NCBI RefSeq assembly: GCF_041102575.1
Contig: NZ_JBGCUE010000015.1
Location: forward strand, 1-64,000
Direction of reading: 5' to 3'
DNA: 64,000 nt
From: Tenuifilum sp. 4138str
Lineage (GTDB): Bacteria > Bacteroidota > Bacteroidia > Bacteroidales > Tenuifilaceae
Shown here: one piece after another, positions 17,108 to 26,262 of the stretch
Position numbering within the stretch: the first letter of the stretch is position 1
Layout of the letters: each line of letters begins with the position of its first letter
Notes under the pieces: model-generated
What the model was told of the DNA's origin: nothing
What the model saw: only the letters and a program-made list of their open reading frames with translations
Database searches by the model: none
Made by a program: the position numbers and the translations under genes

Positions 17108-19924
17108 TTATATTTGATTCTCGGAAAGCAAATGGCTAACGTTGAAAGCGATTTTCATGATCTTGACCACATTCCCTTCAGCATCCCTTATTGGGGTGTA
17201 GGTTTCGTAGAACAGGTAGGTTTTATCGTTAATGCTGAACTTTGAGGTTTCCTTTCTAACAATGCCATTATTAAGATCGTCCCAGAACTGTTTGTAGTTT
17301 TTACGCTGTTCATCAGTAAATTCCATTTGGTAGGAGTGATGCTTCCCAATAACATCATCGGCGTTAAGGTTAAGCAGCTGAAGGTAAGCCTCGTTAATGA
17401 AGGTAACGTTCCCTTCAGGGCTATACTCAATAACGTAGGCGGAATCGTTTATGGCTTTATAGAGGTTTTCAAGTTCAATCACTTTTTTCTCAAGGTCGCG
17501 CTTAAAGGCTTCTTCCTTTTCGGATTTCTTTGAAATTTCCTCCTCCATCAATTTGGAAGCGGTAATGTCGCGGGTTATGCCAAAAGTTCCAATGGTTTCG
17601 CCATGGGAATTTTTTAGAGGGAGTTTTGAGGTTTCAGCCCAGGTTACCCTACCGTCGTTCATTACCTCCTTTTCAACAATACCGATAATGGGTGTGTCGG
17701 TTCTAATAATTCGTTGCTCATCTTCATAAGCAGGGCGGGCGTGTTCCTCAGTAAAGAAGTCGAAGTCGGATTTACCGATAAGCTCTTCTTGCTTTGACAT
17801 TCCAAAGAATTCGAGGGTTGATTTGCTTACCTTAATGAATCGACTTTTTAGATCCTTAAAGTAGATTTTGTCAGGAAGGTAGTTAAGCAGGGAGTCCAAT
17901 AGCGATTTTTCCCATTCCAGCTGTTTTTGGTTTTCCTCCATTTCGGCAGTACGCTTCTCAAGCTCCTCCTTAATGGTCTCCAGCTCCTCAAGATTTTGCC
18001 TAACCTCTTCCTCCTGAGCCTTCATTTCTTCGGCCTGTTGCTGTGTTTTAGCCAGGAGTTCCGCTGTACGAATGTTAGTTCGTACGGATTGGAGTGTTTG
18101 CCCAATACTCTGAGCAACCTTTTCAACAAACTCAATCTGGTAGTCCTCAAACTCATTGAACGATGCCAGCTCAAGAACGCCAAATATTTTATCCTCAACC
18201 TTTAGGGGTACAATAAGCAGGTTGCGTGGTTTTGCCTCACCAAGCCCTGAGGATATCGCTATGTAGTTTTCAGGAATATCTTTTAAATAAATTGTTTGCT
18301 TCTCAAGTGCACAGGTGCCAACTAGTCCTTCCCCAAGCAGGATATGTTTCTTAATAAATTTTTGTCGGTTATAGGCGTAAGCGGCAGTTAGCTCAAAGTA
18401 GGGCTCATCGGTGTTCTCATCGTTGTAAATGAAAAGTCCGCTCTGATTGGCGTTAAGAATACCAACCAAATTTTTTACAATGCTAGCGCTTAAGGCCTCA
18501 ATGTCGTTATTGTTTTGTCGGAGAATATCGCCAAACCTGGCTAAACCCTCATTTACCCAACGACGTTTTTCCTCGTTACGCTGTCTGATTAGCGCCTCTT
18601 CCCTTGCCTTGCGAAGATTCTCATTCATTTCAATCAGCGACTTACCCAAAACATCCTCATCGCTGAGGAGTTCAAGTGAGGTGTCGTAATTACCCATGCC
18701 AACCTGTTTAGCAAACTCGGTTTTTTTGTAAAGGCCCTCAACGGTTTTGTTCAGGTGGGTAATCATGGTGCCTATTTCGTCGTTGTTGTCAACATCAACT
18801 ATCATGCTGTTGTCAACATGACCTTTAGAGAGGCGCTCTAAATTTTGGGTAACTTTAGATATTGGATTGATAAGGAATTTAAGGGTCATAAGGTAAATAA
18901 AGCCAGAAAGCAACAAAATGGCTATTAAACCAATAGTAAGGGTTGTCCAAAAAACATGGCGAGCCTCTGCTAAAATGGTTTCGCGCGGTGTAATCAGTAC
19001 AAAAGACCAGTGTTGTGGGCATTTGCCAACTGAAATGGGGCGGAAAGTAAAGAATGACAACTTTCCGTTGATATCTGTTGCTTCAAATTCAATGGGTTCA
19101 CCATTAATAACCTTGTCCTGAACGCCATGTGAAGTAAATATGGATTCGTAGGAAAATAGGGCATCGTCGCCAATCAAATCCCTATCGGGATGGGCAATAA
19201 ACTTTAGCTGAGGAGAAATGATAAAAGCATAGCTATCCTTGAAGGGTACAATGCTCTTAACAACCTGATGGTAGTTTGAAAGGGGAATGTCGAGCCCGGC
19301 CACCCCGGCAAAATTACCATCGATAATGCAGGGAGCAATAACGCTGGTCATCAGAATATTTTCGGTTTGTCCCTCGTAGTTGTCAAAGTAGGGTTCCTCC
19401 AAACTTTCCGATTTGTTTGTTTTTAGAGTGATATAGTCCGCTGACGATTCAGTTTTTTCAGTTCTTATGGTATTTACCAGTATTTTACCGCCTTCGCGCC
19501 ACGCATAATTCTTAATACGGCCGTGTTCATAGGTATATCCGGGTTCTACAAATTTAAGTTCCCAGCTATCCCATACGGAAAGTACATCGGGATATTGCTC
19601 AAGTATGTTAGTGTAGAGATTGTTGTATTCCTGTATATTTGATGTTTTCCCCTCTTTTATGGTAACTGTCATTGACGAGGCAATGGTGCGTGCAACAGAC
19701 ATATCCCTTTCCAGTGCTGCCTCAAATTTTTTTACCTCCTTGTCGGCTAAAAGGGAAATGCGCGATTTGGCTGTTTCAATGGATAGGCGGTTAAACCTAG
19801 CGCTGGTGAGGAAAAGAAGGAAAAAAAGAATAAGAAACGATGTTCCGGTGAATAGAAAAATAATTTTTTCTTTTAACGACAACTTCATGATAGAAGTTAA
19901 AAGCATCGTTCTTGGTAGTCTCAT
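17108..19924 (-). CDS. Orphan membrane sensor: Cache, HAMP, GAF and two PAS domains, no output domain
   Basis: 938 aa; start may be internal Met7 or Met13 (MKLSLKEKIIFLF). Order: TM1 (about 20-42), a long periplasmic double-Cache-like domain (about 60-325, with YFDNYEG and GVAGLDIPLSNYHQVV), TM2 near 330-350, HAMP (FLINPISKVTQNLERLSKGH), GAF (about 465-615, with LLGEGLVGTCALEKQTIYL), a coiled coil, then two PAS domains (LLNYLPDKIYFKDLKSRFIK and LYKAINDSAYVIEYSPEG). The protein ends with the second PAS. There is no histidine kinase, GGDEF or methyl-accepting module, so it must act through a partner or by a not yet clear output. It lies 9 bp after a universal stress protein gene in a block with an adenylate cyclase. 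Confidence 0.85.
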   Translation of the reverse strand: MRLPRTMLLTSIMKLSLKEKIIFLFTGTSFLILFFLLFLTSARFNRLSIETAKSRISLLADKEVKKFEAALERDMSVARTIASSMTVTIKEGKTSNIQEYNNLYTNILEQYPDVLSVWDSWELKFVEPGYTYEHGRIKNYAWREGGKILVNTIRTEKTESSADYITLKTNKSESLEEPYFDNYEGQTENILMTSVIAPCIIDGNFAGVAGLDIPLSNYHQVVKSIVPFKDSYAFIISPQLKFIAHPDRDLIGDDALFSYESIFTSHGVQDKVINGEPIEFEATDINGKLSFFTFRPISVGKCPQHWSFVLITPRETILAEARHVFWTTLTIGLIAILLLSGFIYLMTLKFLINPISKVTQNLERLSKGHVDNSMIVDVDNNDEIGTMITHLNKTVEGLYKKTEFAKQVGMGNYDTSLELLSDEDVLGKSLIEMNENLRKAREEALIRQRNEEKRRWVNEGLARFGDILRQNNNDIEALSASIVKNLVGILNANQSGLFIYNDENTDEPYFELTAAYAYNRQKFIKKHILLGEGLVGTCALEKQTIYLKDIPENYIAISSGLGEAKPRNLLIVPLKVEDKIFGVLELASFNEFEDYQIEFVEKVAQSIGQTLQSVRTNIRTAELLAKTQQQAEEMKAQEEEVRQNLEELETIKEELEKRTAEMEENQKQLEWEKSLLDSLLNYLPDKIYFKDLKSRFIKVSKSTLEFFGMSKQEELIGKSDFDFFTEEHARPAYEDEQRIIRTDTPIIGIVEKEVMNDGRVTWAETSKLPLKNSHGETIGTFGITRDITASKLMEEEISKKSEKEEAFKRDLEKKVIELENLYKAINDSAYVIEYSPEGNVTFINEAYLQLLNLNADDVIGKHHSYQMEFTDEQRKNYKQFWDDLNNGIVRKETSKFSINDKTYLFYETYTPIRDAEGNVVKIMKIAFNVSHLLSENQI

Positions 19925-19933
19925 AAAAACCTA

Positions 19934-20773
19934 TTAATAAAAACTTTGATACTTTCTAATACGAGGATTAACACACATTACAGGGATATCAAGTTTAGAC
20001 TCCTGCTTGCTATCGAGGAAATCATCATACTTGTCGGACATGATAAGAACAAGGTCGGCTTCAATTGTGCGGGCAAAGCGGAAAACTTCCCCTTCAAAAG
20101 TTCCCTTTTTCTTGGCGGTTTTGATACCGTAAACAATATTTACCCCATCGAGCATTTTTTTGGTGAAGTAGATATTGTTGGCCAGCTGTTTCTTTTTGCC
20201 ATCATCGGTTAGGAAAGGCTTAATGAGGTTAACGTTACACTTGTAGTACTTGGCAAGGTAAATAATCCAGTGAACAGCTTCCTTGAACTTACGGTCGTAA
20301 TCTACTGGTATTACAATTTCAATATAGTGTGAGTGGATTGGGGCTTTGCTGACTACAATGAAGGGGAGGGTTGTATCCTTGAAAAATAGATTTTTAAGGT
20401 ATCGTGATATGCGGTGTTCTTTACTGCCAAATTTATAGGCATAGTAGGCTACAATAAGGTTAACATGGGCTGTAAGAATTAACTCTCTGATAATACGTTT
20501 GGGGTATCCTTCCAGGACAAGGGTTTGTGGTTTAAAACCATACTTATGTTCAAGTTCCGAAGCAGCCTTTTCAATTTTGGCATTATAGGTTTCTATCTTC
20601 TTGAAATTTACCTTACGGTATATGGAGTCAATAATCCAGGCACGGGGAATGATGTTTAGCAACATGATCTCATTACCTCCGGCTTTTGCGAGCTGAAGGG
20701 CATGTTGAAAGGCAGTTTCGGAACCTTCGGTAAAATCCCAGGGAACCAAAATAATTTTTTTAATATTATCCAT
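19934..20773 (-). CDS. Tandem universal stress protein (UspA family)
   Basis: 279 aa, two Usp alpha/beta domains in tandem. IILVPWDFTEGSETAFQHALQLAK is the first-domain start, and IEIVIPVDYDRKFKEAVHWIIY begins the second near residue 135. The ATP-binding glycine motif GxxG-9x-G(S/T) is not clear in either domain (LIVAYYAYKFGSKEHRISRY, LVLIMSDKYDDFLDSKQ), so it probably does not bind ATP in the classical way. It stands immediately upstream of the Cache-PAS sensor gene (9 bp), suggesting co-transcription. A second tandem Usp lies at 22499-23293. Confidence 0.88.
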   Translation of the reverse strand: MDNIKKIILVPWDFTEGSETAFQHALQLAKAGGNEIMLLNIIPRAWIIDSIYRKVNFKKIETYNAKIEKAASELEHKYGFKPQTLVLEGYPKRIIRELILTAHVNLIVAYYAYKFGSKEHRISRYLKNLFFKDTTLPFIVVSKAPIHSHYIEIVIPVDYDRKFKEAVHWIIYLAKYYKCNVNLIKPFLTDDGKKKQLANNIYFTKKMLDGVNIVYGIKTAKKKGTFEGEVFRFARTIEADLVLIMSDKYDDFLDSKQESKLDIPVMCVNPRIRKYQSFY

Positions 20774-20868
20774 AACCGGAACTTTTGGTCAGTATTTCAG
20801 CTTTAACTATGCAAAATAGCAAATATTTAACAAAATAGTAAAAGTAATACAAAAAAATGTAAAAATCA

Positions 20869-22344
20869 CTACAAAGATGTATCATTTTCTAATTCGTTCA
20901 TCCATCGCTTAAGATTTTTGAGCTGAACATCCTTGTTTACATTCCTTAATCTACGGGCTGTTTGGGTAAAATACTGGTGTTTCTGGATGAAATCAATCTG
21001 TATCAAATTCCAATCGTGTAAGGAACCCACCATGCCATGCTCATGGAGTTCCTTGTAAAGAGCATTTGATACGGGTATAAAATCGGTTCGGCCCAGGTAA
21101 TCCAAGTCGGCATCGCAAATTATTTCCTCCAGGATGTTTTTGGGTTTTGGGGGTAACTTGGTAGCCATAATGATTTCAGCAACCCGAGCAATTTGTTCGG
21201 GAGTATAGCCATAGCGGGGCAATATTTCATGCGCCATTTTCACGCTCATTTCCTCGTGCGTTGCATAGTCAATTAAGTGGCCCATATCGTGAAACAAGGC
21301 AGCCGTTCTAACTAAGAGCAAATCTTCATTAGGTATATTTTCGGCTCGACCAATAAGTTCAACTTGTGTATAAACGTCGACAGTGTGTTTTAAATTGTGG
21401 TAGTAAAGATTTTTTGGGAGACCTTTTTCCAGCTTCTCAAGAACAAATTCTTCCAGATCGGCTAATCTTACAAGCTGAAGCTCAACCCTAAAATCATTGT
21501 TTGGGATATACCTGCTGGACTCGGAAAATTTAGGTAGGAATCCTTCAACAAAGTACATGTTAACATCGCCCTTGTTCTTAATTGGAATTTTCCCCCGGAA
21601 CTTGCATTCGAATAAATCGCGAACAACCAGATAGGTGTTTTCTGAAATATTGATTTTCCCGGGCTCACTTGCCGATTCCATCCGGCTAGCAATATTTACA
21701 GTGGTTCCCCAGATGTCATAGGTCAACTTATTACGACCAACAATCCCGGCAATAACAGGCCCGGTATCGATACCAATTCTTAGCTCCCAGATTTCTTTGC
21801 CGTTATTGAGCTGCTGGTTTAACTTTTGCATGCAACCCATCATTTCCACTGCTGCTGCTACCACCTCAAAAGGATTGGTTCTGTTTGGATGGGGAATGCC
21901 ACCTGCACACATATAGGCATCGCCTATGGTCTTAATTTTTTCAATACCATACTTTTCAACTATGCTATCGAATTCAAAGAAAAGCCTGTCGAGCTGGTCA
22001 ATGAGTGAATCGGCATTAATTTCATCGGTTATTTTGGTAAAGCCCTGAATATCGGCAAAGAGAACCGTAACCATCTGAAATTTCTGTGCATCAACCTTTC
22101 CCTGGTCAATTAGTTCTTTGGCCTTTTCGCGGGGCAAAACCCGTGAGAGCAAGTTTTCGGTTTTCTGTCTTTCCCTGAGTAATTCCTCAGTTCTAACAAA
22201 GAGCTTCTGCTGTAGGGCAAAACTCTTTTTGGTGTAGTAGTAACGTACATAGAGTATCATAGCAGCAAGAGTTGCTACTGCCAATAAAGAAAACGCTATT
22301 AGGGTTGAAAGGAAAGCCATTTGGTAAAACGCAAAAAATTTCAC
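20869..22344 (-). CDS. Membrane class III adenylate cyclase fused to HD phosphodiesterase-like domain
   Basis: 491 aa. One N-terminal membrane helix (about 10-33), a helical linker, then a class III cyclase domain (about 88-265) with metal residues Asp98 (FADIQGFT) and Asp142 (TIGDAYM), adenine-selecting Lys138 and Asp210 (YDIWG) and transition-state residues Asn217 and Arg221 (NIASRM). Lys/Asp rather than Glu/Cys predicts ATP as substrate, so cAMP as product. The C-terminal part (about 295-440) is an HD domain with YHNLKH (His316, His320), FHD (His352, Asp353) and DAD (Asp411-Asp413). The YHNxxH motif is that of class I cyclic nucleotide phosphodiesterases. The protein may both make and hydrolyse a cyclic nucleotide; this is an inference from the motifs. 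Confidence 0.9.
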   Translation of the reverse strand: MKFFAFYQMAFLSTLIAFSLLAVATLAAMILYVRYYYTKKSFALQQKLFVRTEELLRERQKTENLLSRVLPREKAKELIDQGKVDAQKFQMVTVLFADIQGFTKITDEINADSLIDQLDRLFFEFDSIVEKYGIEKIKTIGDAYMCAGGIPHPNRTNPFEVVAAAVEMMGCMQKLNQQLNNGKEIWELRIGIDTGPVIAGIVGRNKLTYDIWGTTVNIASRMESASEPGKINISENTYLVVRDLFECKFRGKIPIKNKGDVNMYFVEGFLPKFSESSRYIPNNDFRVELQLVRLADLEEFVLEKLEKGLPKNLYYHNLKHTVDVYTQVELIGRAENIPNEDLLLVRTAALFHDMGHLIDYATHEEMSVKMAHEILPRYGYTPEQIARVAEIIMATKLPPKPKNILEEIICDADLDYLGRTDFIPVSNALYKELHEHGMVGSLHDWNLIQIDFIQKHQYFTQTARRLRNVNKDVQLKNLKRWMNELENDTSL

Positions 22345-22438
22345 ATACTAAGATAGAGCGATTGCGAATCTTTATCAAATATTTTAACAATTTGTTTAAA
22401 AAAATTTCTTTTGAACTCAATAAAAATAATAATTTGAT

Positions 22439-22446
22439 TAAATTTG
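22439..22446 (+). promoter_or_regulatory. Possible -7 element of the second universal stress protein gene
   Basis: TAAATTTG matches TAnnTTTG exactly, 53 bp before the ATG. A TTTG at 22410-22413 is upstream, but at 25 bp the spacing is longer than usual. The 155-bp interval separates the divergent cyclase and Usp genes. Confidence 0.4.
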
Positions 22447-22498
22447 AAGGTGATTTATGAACGTAATGTTTTAGGGGAAAAGCCAAATAACGACAATT

Positions 22499-23293
22499 AT
22501 GACTGCTAAAAAATCAATTTTGGTTCCAACTGATTTTACGGAAGTTGCATGGTTTGCCCTGCAGCATGCCATAAGGGTTTCTGAAGTTGTTAAGGAGCCA
22601 ATTCACATCTTACACTGTGTTTCGGAGTCAGAAAAACTTGCTGAAGCCGAAAGTAAAATGGCTTCACTTATCGAATCGGTAAAGAGCAAGTATGCTGTTA
22701 CTCCAAGATCGATAGTCAAAGTAGGTAACTACATGACCGACATAGCTTCAACAGCCGATGAAATAAATGCAAGTATGGTAATTATGGGGTCATCAACCGT
22801 AAAGGAGATGGATGAGAATAAGGTTTCGTGGGTGCTAAAGCTAATTACCAGCTGCAAGGTTCCCTTTATAACCATACAGGAACCACCGGTTAACAAGCGT
22901 TACGATGATATTGTATTCCCTGTGGATTTTACTATTGAAAACAGAGAGAAACATGAGTGGATATCGTACTTCTGTGATTACTACCTATCCCGTTTCCATA
23001 TCATTAAGCCCAATACATCGGATCCCAAGCTGATGGCACAGATTGATATAAACCTGGCTTCGGCCAAGAAATTTTTAGATGAGAGGGGCGCCAAGTACGT
23101 GGAGTATACCGTTCCCGGCATTAAGAAGTATGAGGAGGAAGTGCTGGACATGGCCGTTAATATTAGAGCTGACCTAATAATAATTATGACCACTCCAACC
23201 AGTAAGGATGGTAAATATATTGTTGAACCCGAGGAGCAATATATTCTGGCCAATGCAAGGCATATCCCTGTAATGAGTATTAATCCCCGATAA
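22499..23293 (+). CDS. Tandem universal stress protein (UspA family)
   Basis: 264 aa with two Usp-like domains. ILVPTDFTEVAWFALQHAIRVSE starts the first; ASMVIMGSSTVKEMDENKVSWVLKLI corresponds to its nucleotide-binding end, and DDIVFPVDFTIENREKHEWISYF starts the second. It is divergent from the adenylate cyclase and partly resembles the Usp at 19.9-20.8 kb in size and layout, so the two are probably paralogues. The gene is 7 bp before rdgB and may be co-transcribed with it. Confidence 0.88.
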   Translation: MTAKKSILVPTDFTEVAWFALQHAIRVSEVVKEPIHILHCVSESEKLAEAESKMASLIESVKSKYAVTPRSIVKVGNYMTDIASTADEINASMVIMGSSTVKEMDENKVSWVLKLITSCKVPFITIQEPPVNKRYDDIVFPVDFTIENREKHEWISYFCDYYLSRFHIIKPNTSDPKLMAQIDINLASAKKFLDERGAKYVEYTVPGIKKYEEEVLDMAVNIRADLIIIMTTPTSKDGKYIVEPEEQYILANARHIPVMSINPR

Positions 23294-23300
23294 TTCACTT

Positions 23301-23894
23301 ATGGCCGATAGCAGTTTTTCGCTTGTGTTTGCCACCAACAACCCGCACAAGCTTAAAGAGGTACAGCATGCCCTTGGGGATAAGTTTACCTTGGTTACGT
23401 TAAACGCTGTTGGTATTACCGAAGAAATACCTGAGGAATATGATACCCTTCAGGATAATGCACTGCAAAAGGCACGCTATGTTTACAACAAAACCGGTCA
23501 AAACTGTTTTGCCGATGATACCGGTCTTGAGGTTGAGGCGTTAAACTGGGAGCCAGGTGTATACAGTGCACGCTATGCTGGCGAGGCAAAAAACCCGAAG
23601 GATAACATACGTAAATTGCTTAGTAATCTTAAAGGCGTTGAAAACCGTAAGGCTCGATTTAGAACTGTTATCGCATTAATACTTAACGGCGAAGAGTATC
23701 TTTTTGAGGGAGTAGTTTGGGGGAAAATCATTGACCAGGAACGGGGAGCCGATGGATTTGGCTACGACCCTATTTTTGTACCCGATGGCTTTACCGAAAC
23801 GTTTGCCGAAATGCCTTTATCGCTCAAAAATCAAATAAGCCATAGGGGAAAAGCCGTTGAGGAGTTATGCAAATTCCTAAAAAGGAGGTTTTAG
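23301..23894 (+). CDS. rdgB: Non-canonical purine NTP pyrophosphatase (RdgB/HAM1)
   Basis: 197 aa house-cleaning enzyme hydrolysing ITP, dITP and XTP to the monophosphates. The motifs are complete: FATNNPHKLKEVQ at the start, CFADDTGLEVEAL, GVYSARYAGE, DGFGYDPIFVP and the C-terminal base-recognition motif ISHRGKAVEEL. Cytoplasmic. The start follows the Usp stop by 7 bp. Confidence 0.97.
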   Translation: MADSSFSLVFATNNPHKLKEVQHALGDKFTLVTLNAVGITEEIPEEYDTLQDNALQKARYVYNKTGQNCFADDTGLEVEALNWEPGVYSARYAGEAKNPKDNIRKLLSNLKGVENRKARFRTVIALILNGEEYLFEGVVWGKIIDQERGADGFGYDPIFVPDGFTETFAEMPLSLKNQISHRGKAVEELCKFLKRRF

Positions 23895-23957
23895 CAATAT
23901 TAATCAATCATTAACCGTTTATTCTTTAGTTACACCTGGTAATATAAATCTTTAGCT

Positions 23958-26258
23958 ATGGTAAAGAGGATATATATCCTTTTATCCTTCATATTTGTAG
24001 GTATTTGCAAGGTTCACACCCAACCTGCCATAGGGCAGTGGCGCGATTACTATGCCTTTAACGATGCCCGTGAGCTTAGCATTAGCGGTTCAAAGCTTTA
24101 CTGTGCAGTGGCAAATGGCTACTTTACCTACGATACCGAAAACGGCGAGCTCAACAAGTACACAACAGTTTCCGGATTAAGCGAGGTAGATATTACTGCA
24201 TTATCAGCAATACCTCAAAAGCAGATAACGTTAGTTGGGTATAAATCTGGCAACATTGATTTAGTGTATGAAAACACCAAGCGGGTTATCAGCTTGCCAT
24301 TCATTAAGGATAAGCCCATGTTGGGCAGCAAGTGCATAAACCATTTTTACTACTTCAACTCATTGGTTTACGTTTCAACCGATTTTGGTTTAGTGGTAAT
24401 TGACCCCGATAGGCTTGAGGTAAAGGATACCTACTTTATTGTTGAAAACGCTGGTACCTTAAAGGTCAACAGGTTGGTTGCCTGGAATGGAAAGTTTTGG
24501 GCAGCTACAAACCAGGGCGTTTACAGCGCAAGTTCAAATGACCCTTTGCTAATAAACTATGAACGATGGAGCAGGGAGCAATTCTTTACTGACCCTGCAG
24601 CAGAGTGCAGAGGGGTTACAGCCGATGAAACCCACTTGTTGGCTTTGGAAAAAGTTAGCGGTAACGATATTCTATGGATGAATTCTGGTTCTGGATGGGT
24701 TGAGGTTGATAGGCCTTTTGACGAAACCCTTGGTGTATCCATAGGCTTTCAGAAAATAGCTGCCTTTAGCAGTAATGCTATTCAGAAATATAGCCTGCAG
24801 GGCGAGAAGTTAGAACTTGTTAGCAGTTACCTTTTTGGTGGCACTCCAAAAGTTGCCGATTGTATACCGCTTGAAAACAATGCTTTGGCTGTTGCCGATG
24901 AATTCAATGGTTTAGTGATTATTTCCCCTACAGATCAAAGCGTTCATACTCCTACAGGCCCGTTTAGCAACAAATTTTTTCACATTGATGCAAGTGCAAA
25001 TATGGTTGTTGCGGCATCGGGTGCATACGATGCCGCTTTCGGGAATTTTTGGAACCCGTTTATTGCACATACCTTTTCCGATGGCCGATGGTCGTACTAT
25101 GCTGATTGGTTTAATCACGATGCGGTTAGGGTGAAGGCTGACCCCCGTAACCCGAATGTTTTTTTTGTTGCAAGCTGGGGTGGAGGTCTGTATAAACTTA
25201 ATAGTGGAACCCTGGCGGAGCATTATAATCCCGATAACAGCACCCTGCAAAGTGTATTTCCTGGACAGCCATACTGTAGAATAGCCGGTATGGATATAGA
25301 CCCCAAGGGAAACCTTTGGGTAGCAAATTCTGAGGTTCCAAATCCCATATCGGTGCTAACGGCACATGGGGTATGGAAGTCGTTTCCGTATTACTCAGCA
25401 ATTGGAACCTCAAGGATTATTTCACTTACCGTTTCGCCATCAGGGATAATCTGGTTGGCTTTAGCCCGCGATAACGGATTGTTTGCCCTTAGCCCCGGTA
25501 ACGACGTAGAGGCATCAAGTGACGATATCTACCTTAAATTCCGACCGCGCGACGCCAATGGCAATTTATTTTCCAACGAGGTTACAGCACTTGCTTTTGA
25601 CAGGGATGGTTATTTATGGTTAGGAACCAATCAGGGAGTTTTGGTAAGTTACAACCCACATAGGGTATTACAGGGTGAAACCAGTTTCCAAAAAATCAAG
25701 ATACCCGATGTAGTGGAAGGACTGGCAGTTTACCTTTTGGAAACCGAGGAGGTTACGTGTATTGATGTTGATGGTGGCAACCGTAAATGGTTTGGAACCG
25801 CTAAATCGGGGGTTTACCTTTTTTCGACCGATGGGACAAAACAGATACATCATTTTAACACCAAGAATAGCCCCCTGCCATCAAATACGATACTAAGCAT
25901 TAAAGCGCATCCGGTTACCGGTGAGGTGTTTATTGCCACCGATAAGGGTTTGATTGCCTACCGTAGCGATGCCAGTGAGCCAGCTAATACGTTTGATAAG
26001 ATTTACGCCTTTCCCAATCCGGTTCGCCCTAACTATAGTGGGGTTATTACCATAGCCGGGCTTATGGACAATAGCGTGGTTAAAATAACCGATATTGCTG
26101 GAAACATTGTTTATGAGACTCGCTCAAACGGTGGTTTAGCCACATGGGATGGGAAAAATAGGAAAGGGCAGAGGGTTGCTACAGGCGTTTACCTAATATT
26201 TTGCTCCGACTCAAAAGGCGAGCAGGCTGCTGTTACTAAACTTCTTTTTGTAAAATAG
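23958..26258 (+). CDS. porZ: Type IX secretion system PorZ-like beta-propeller protein
   Basis: 766 aa. Signal peptide (IYILLSFIFVGICKVHT) then QPAIGQWRDYYAFNDARELS, the usual PorZ start. The body has repeats of the two-component-regulator propeller type (for example YLWLGTNQGVLVSYNP, NRKWFGTAKSGVYLFS, GEVFIATDKGLIAY). The last about 85 residues form a T9SS type A sorting domain (FPNPVRPNYSGVITI to KLLFVK). PorZ is a surface component of the T9SS attachment complex with PorU, PorV and PorQ, and is itself a T9SS substrate. It lies directly before recO with a 4-bp gap, so the two are probably one transcript. Confidence 0.88.
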   Translation: MVKRIYILLSFIFVGICKVHTQPAIGQWRDYYAFNDARELSISGSKLYCAVANGYFTYDTENGELNKYTTVSGLSEVDITALSAIPQKQITLVGYKSGNIDLVYENTKRVISLPFIKDKPMLGSKCINHFYYFNSLVYVSTDFGLVVIDPDRLEVKDTYFIVENAGTLKVNRLVAWNGKFWAATNQGVYSASSNDPLLINYERWSREQFFTDPAAECRGVTADETHLLALEKVSGNDILWMNSGSGWVEVDRPFDETLGVSIGFQKIAAFSSNAIQKYSLQGEKLELVSSYLFGGTPKVADCIPLENNALAVADEFNGLVIISPTDQSVHTPTGPFSNKFFHIDASANMVVAASGAYDAAFGNFWNPFIAHTFSDGRWSYYADWFNHDAVRVKADPRNPNVFFVASWGGGLYKLNSGTLAEHYNPDNSTLQSVFPGQPYCRIAGMDIDPKGNLWVANSEVPNPISVLTAHGVWKSFPYYSAIGTSRIISLTVSPSGIIWLALARDNGLFALSPGNDVEASSDDIYLKFRPRDANGNLFSNEVTALAFDRDGYLWLGTNQGVLVSYNPHRVLQGETSFQKIKIPDVVEGLAVYLLETEEVTCIDVDGGNRKWFGTAKSGVYLFSTDGTKQIHHFNTKNSPLPSNTILSIKAHPVTGEVFIATDKGLIAYRSDASEPANTFDKIYAFPNPVRPNYSGVITIAGLMDNSVVKITDIAGNIVYETRSNGGLATWDGKNRKGQRVATGVYLIFCSDSKGEQAAVTKLLFVK

Positions 26259-26262
26259 GCCC

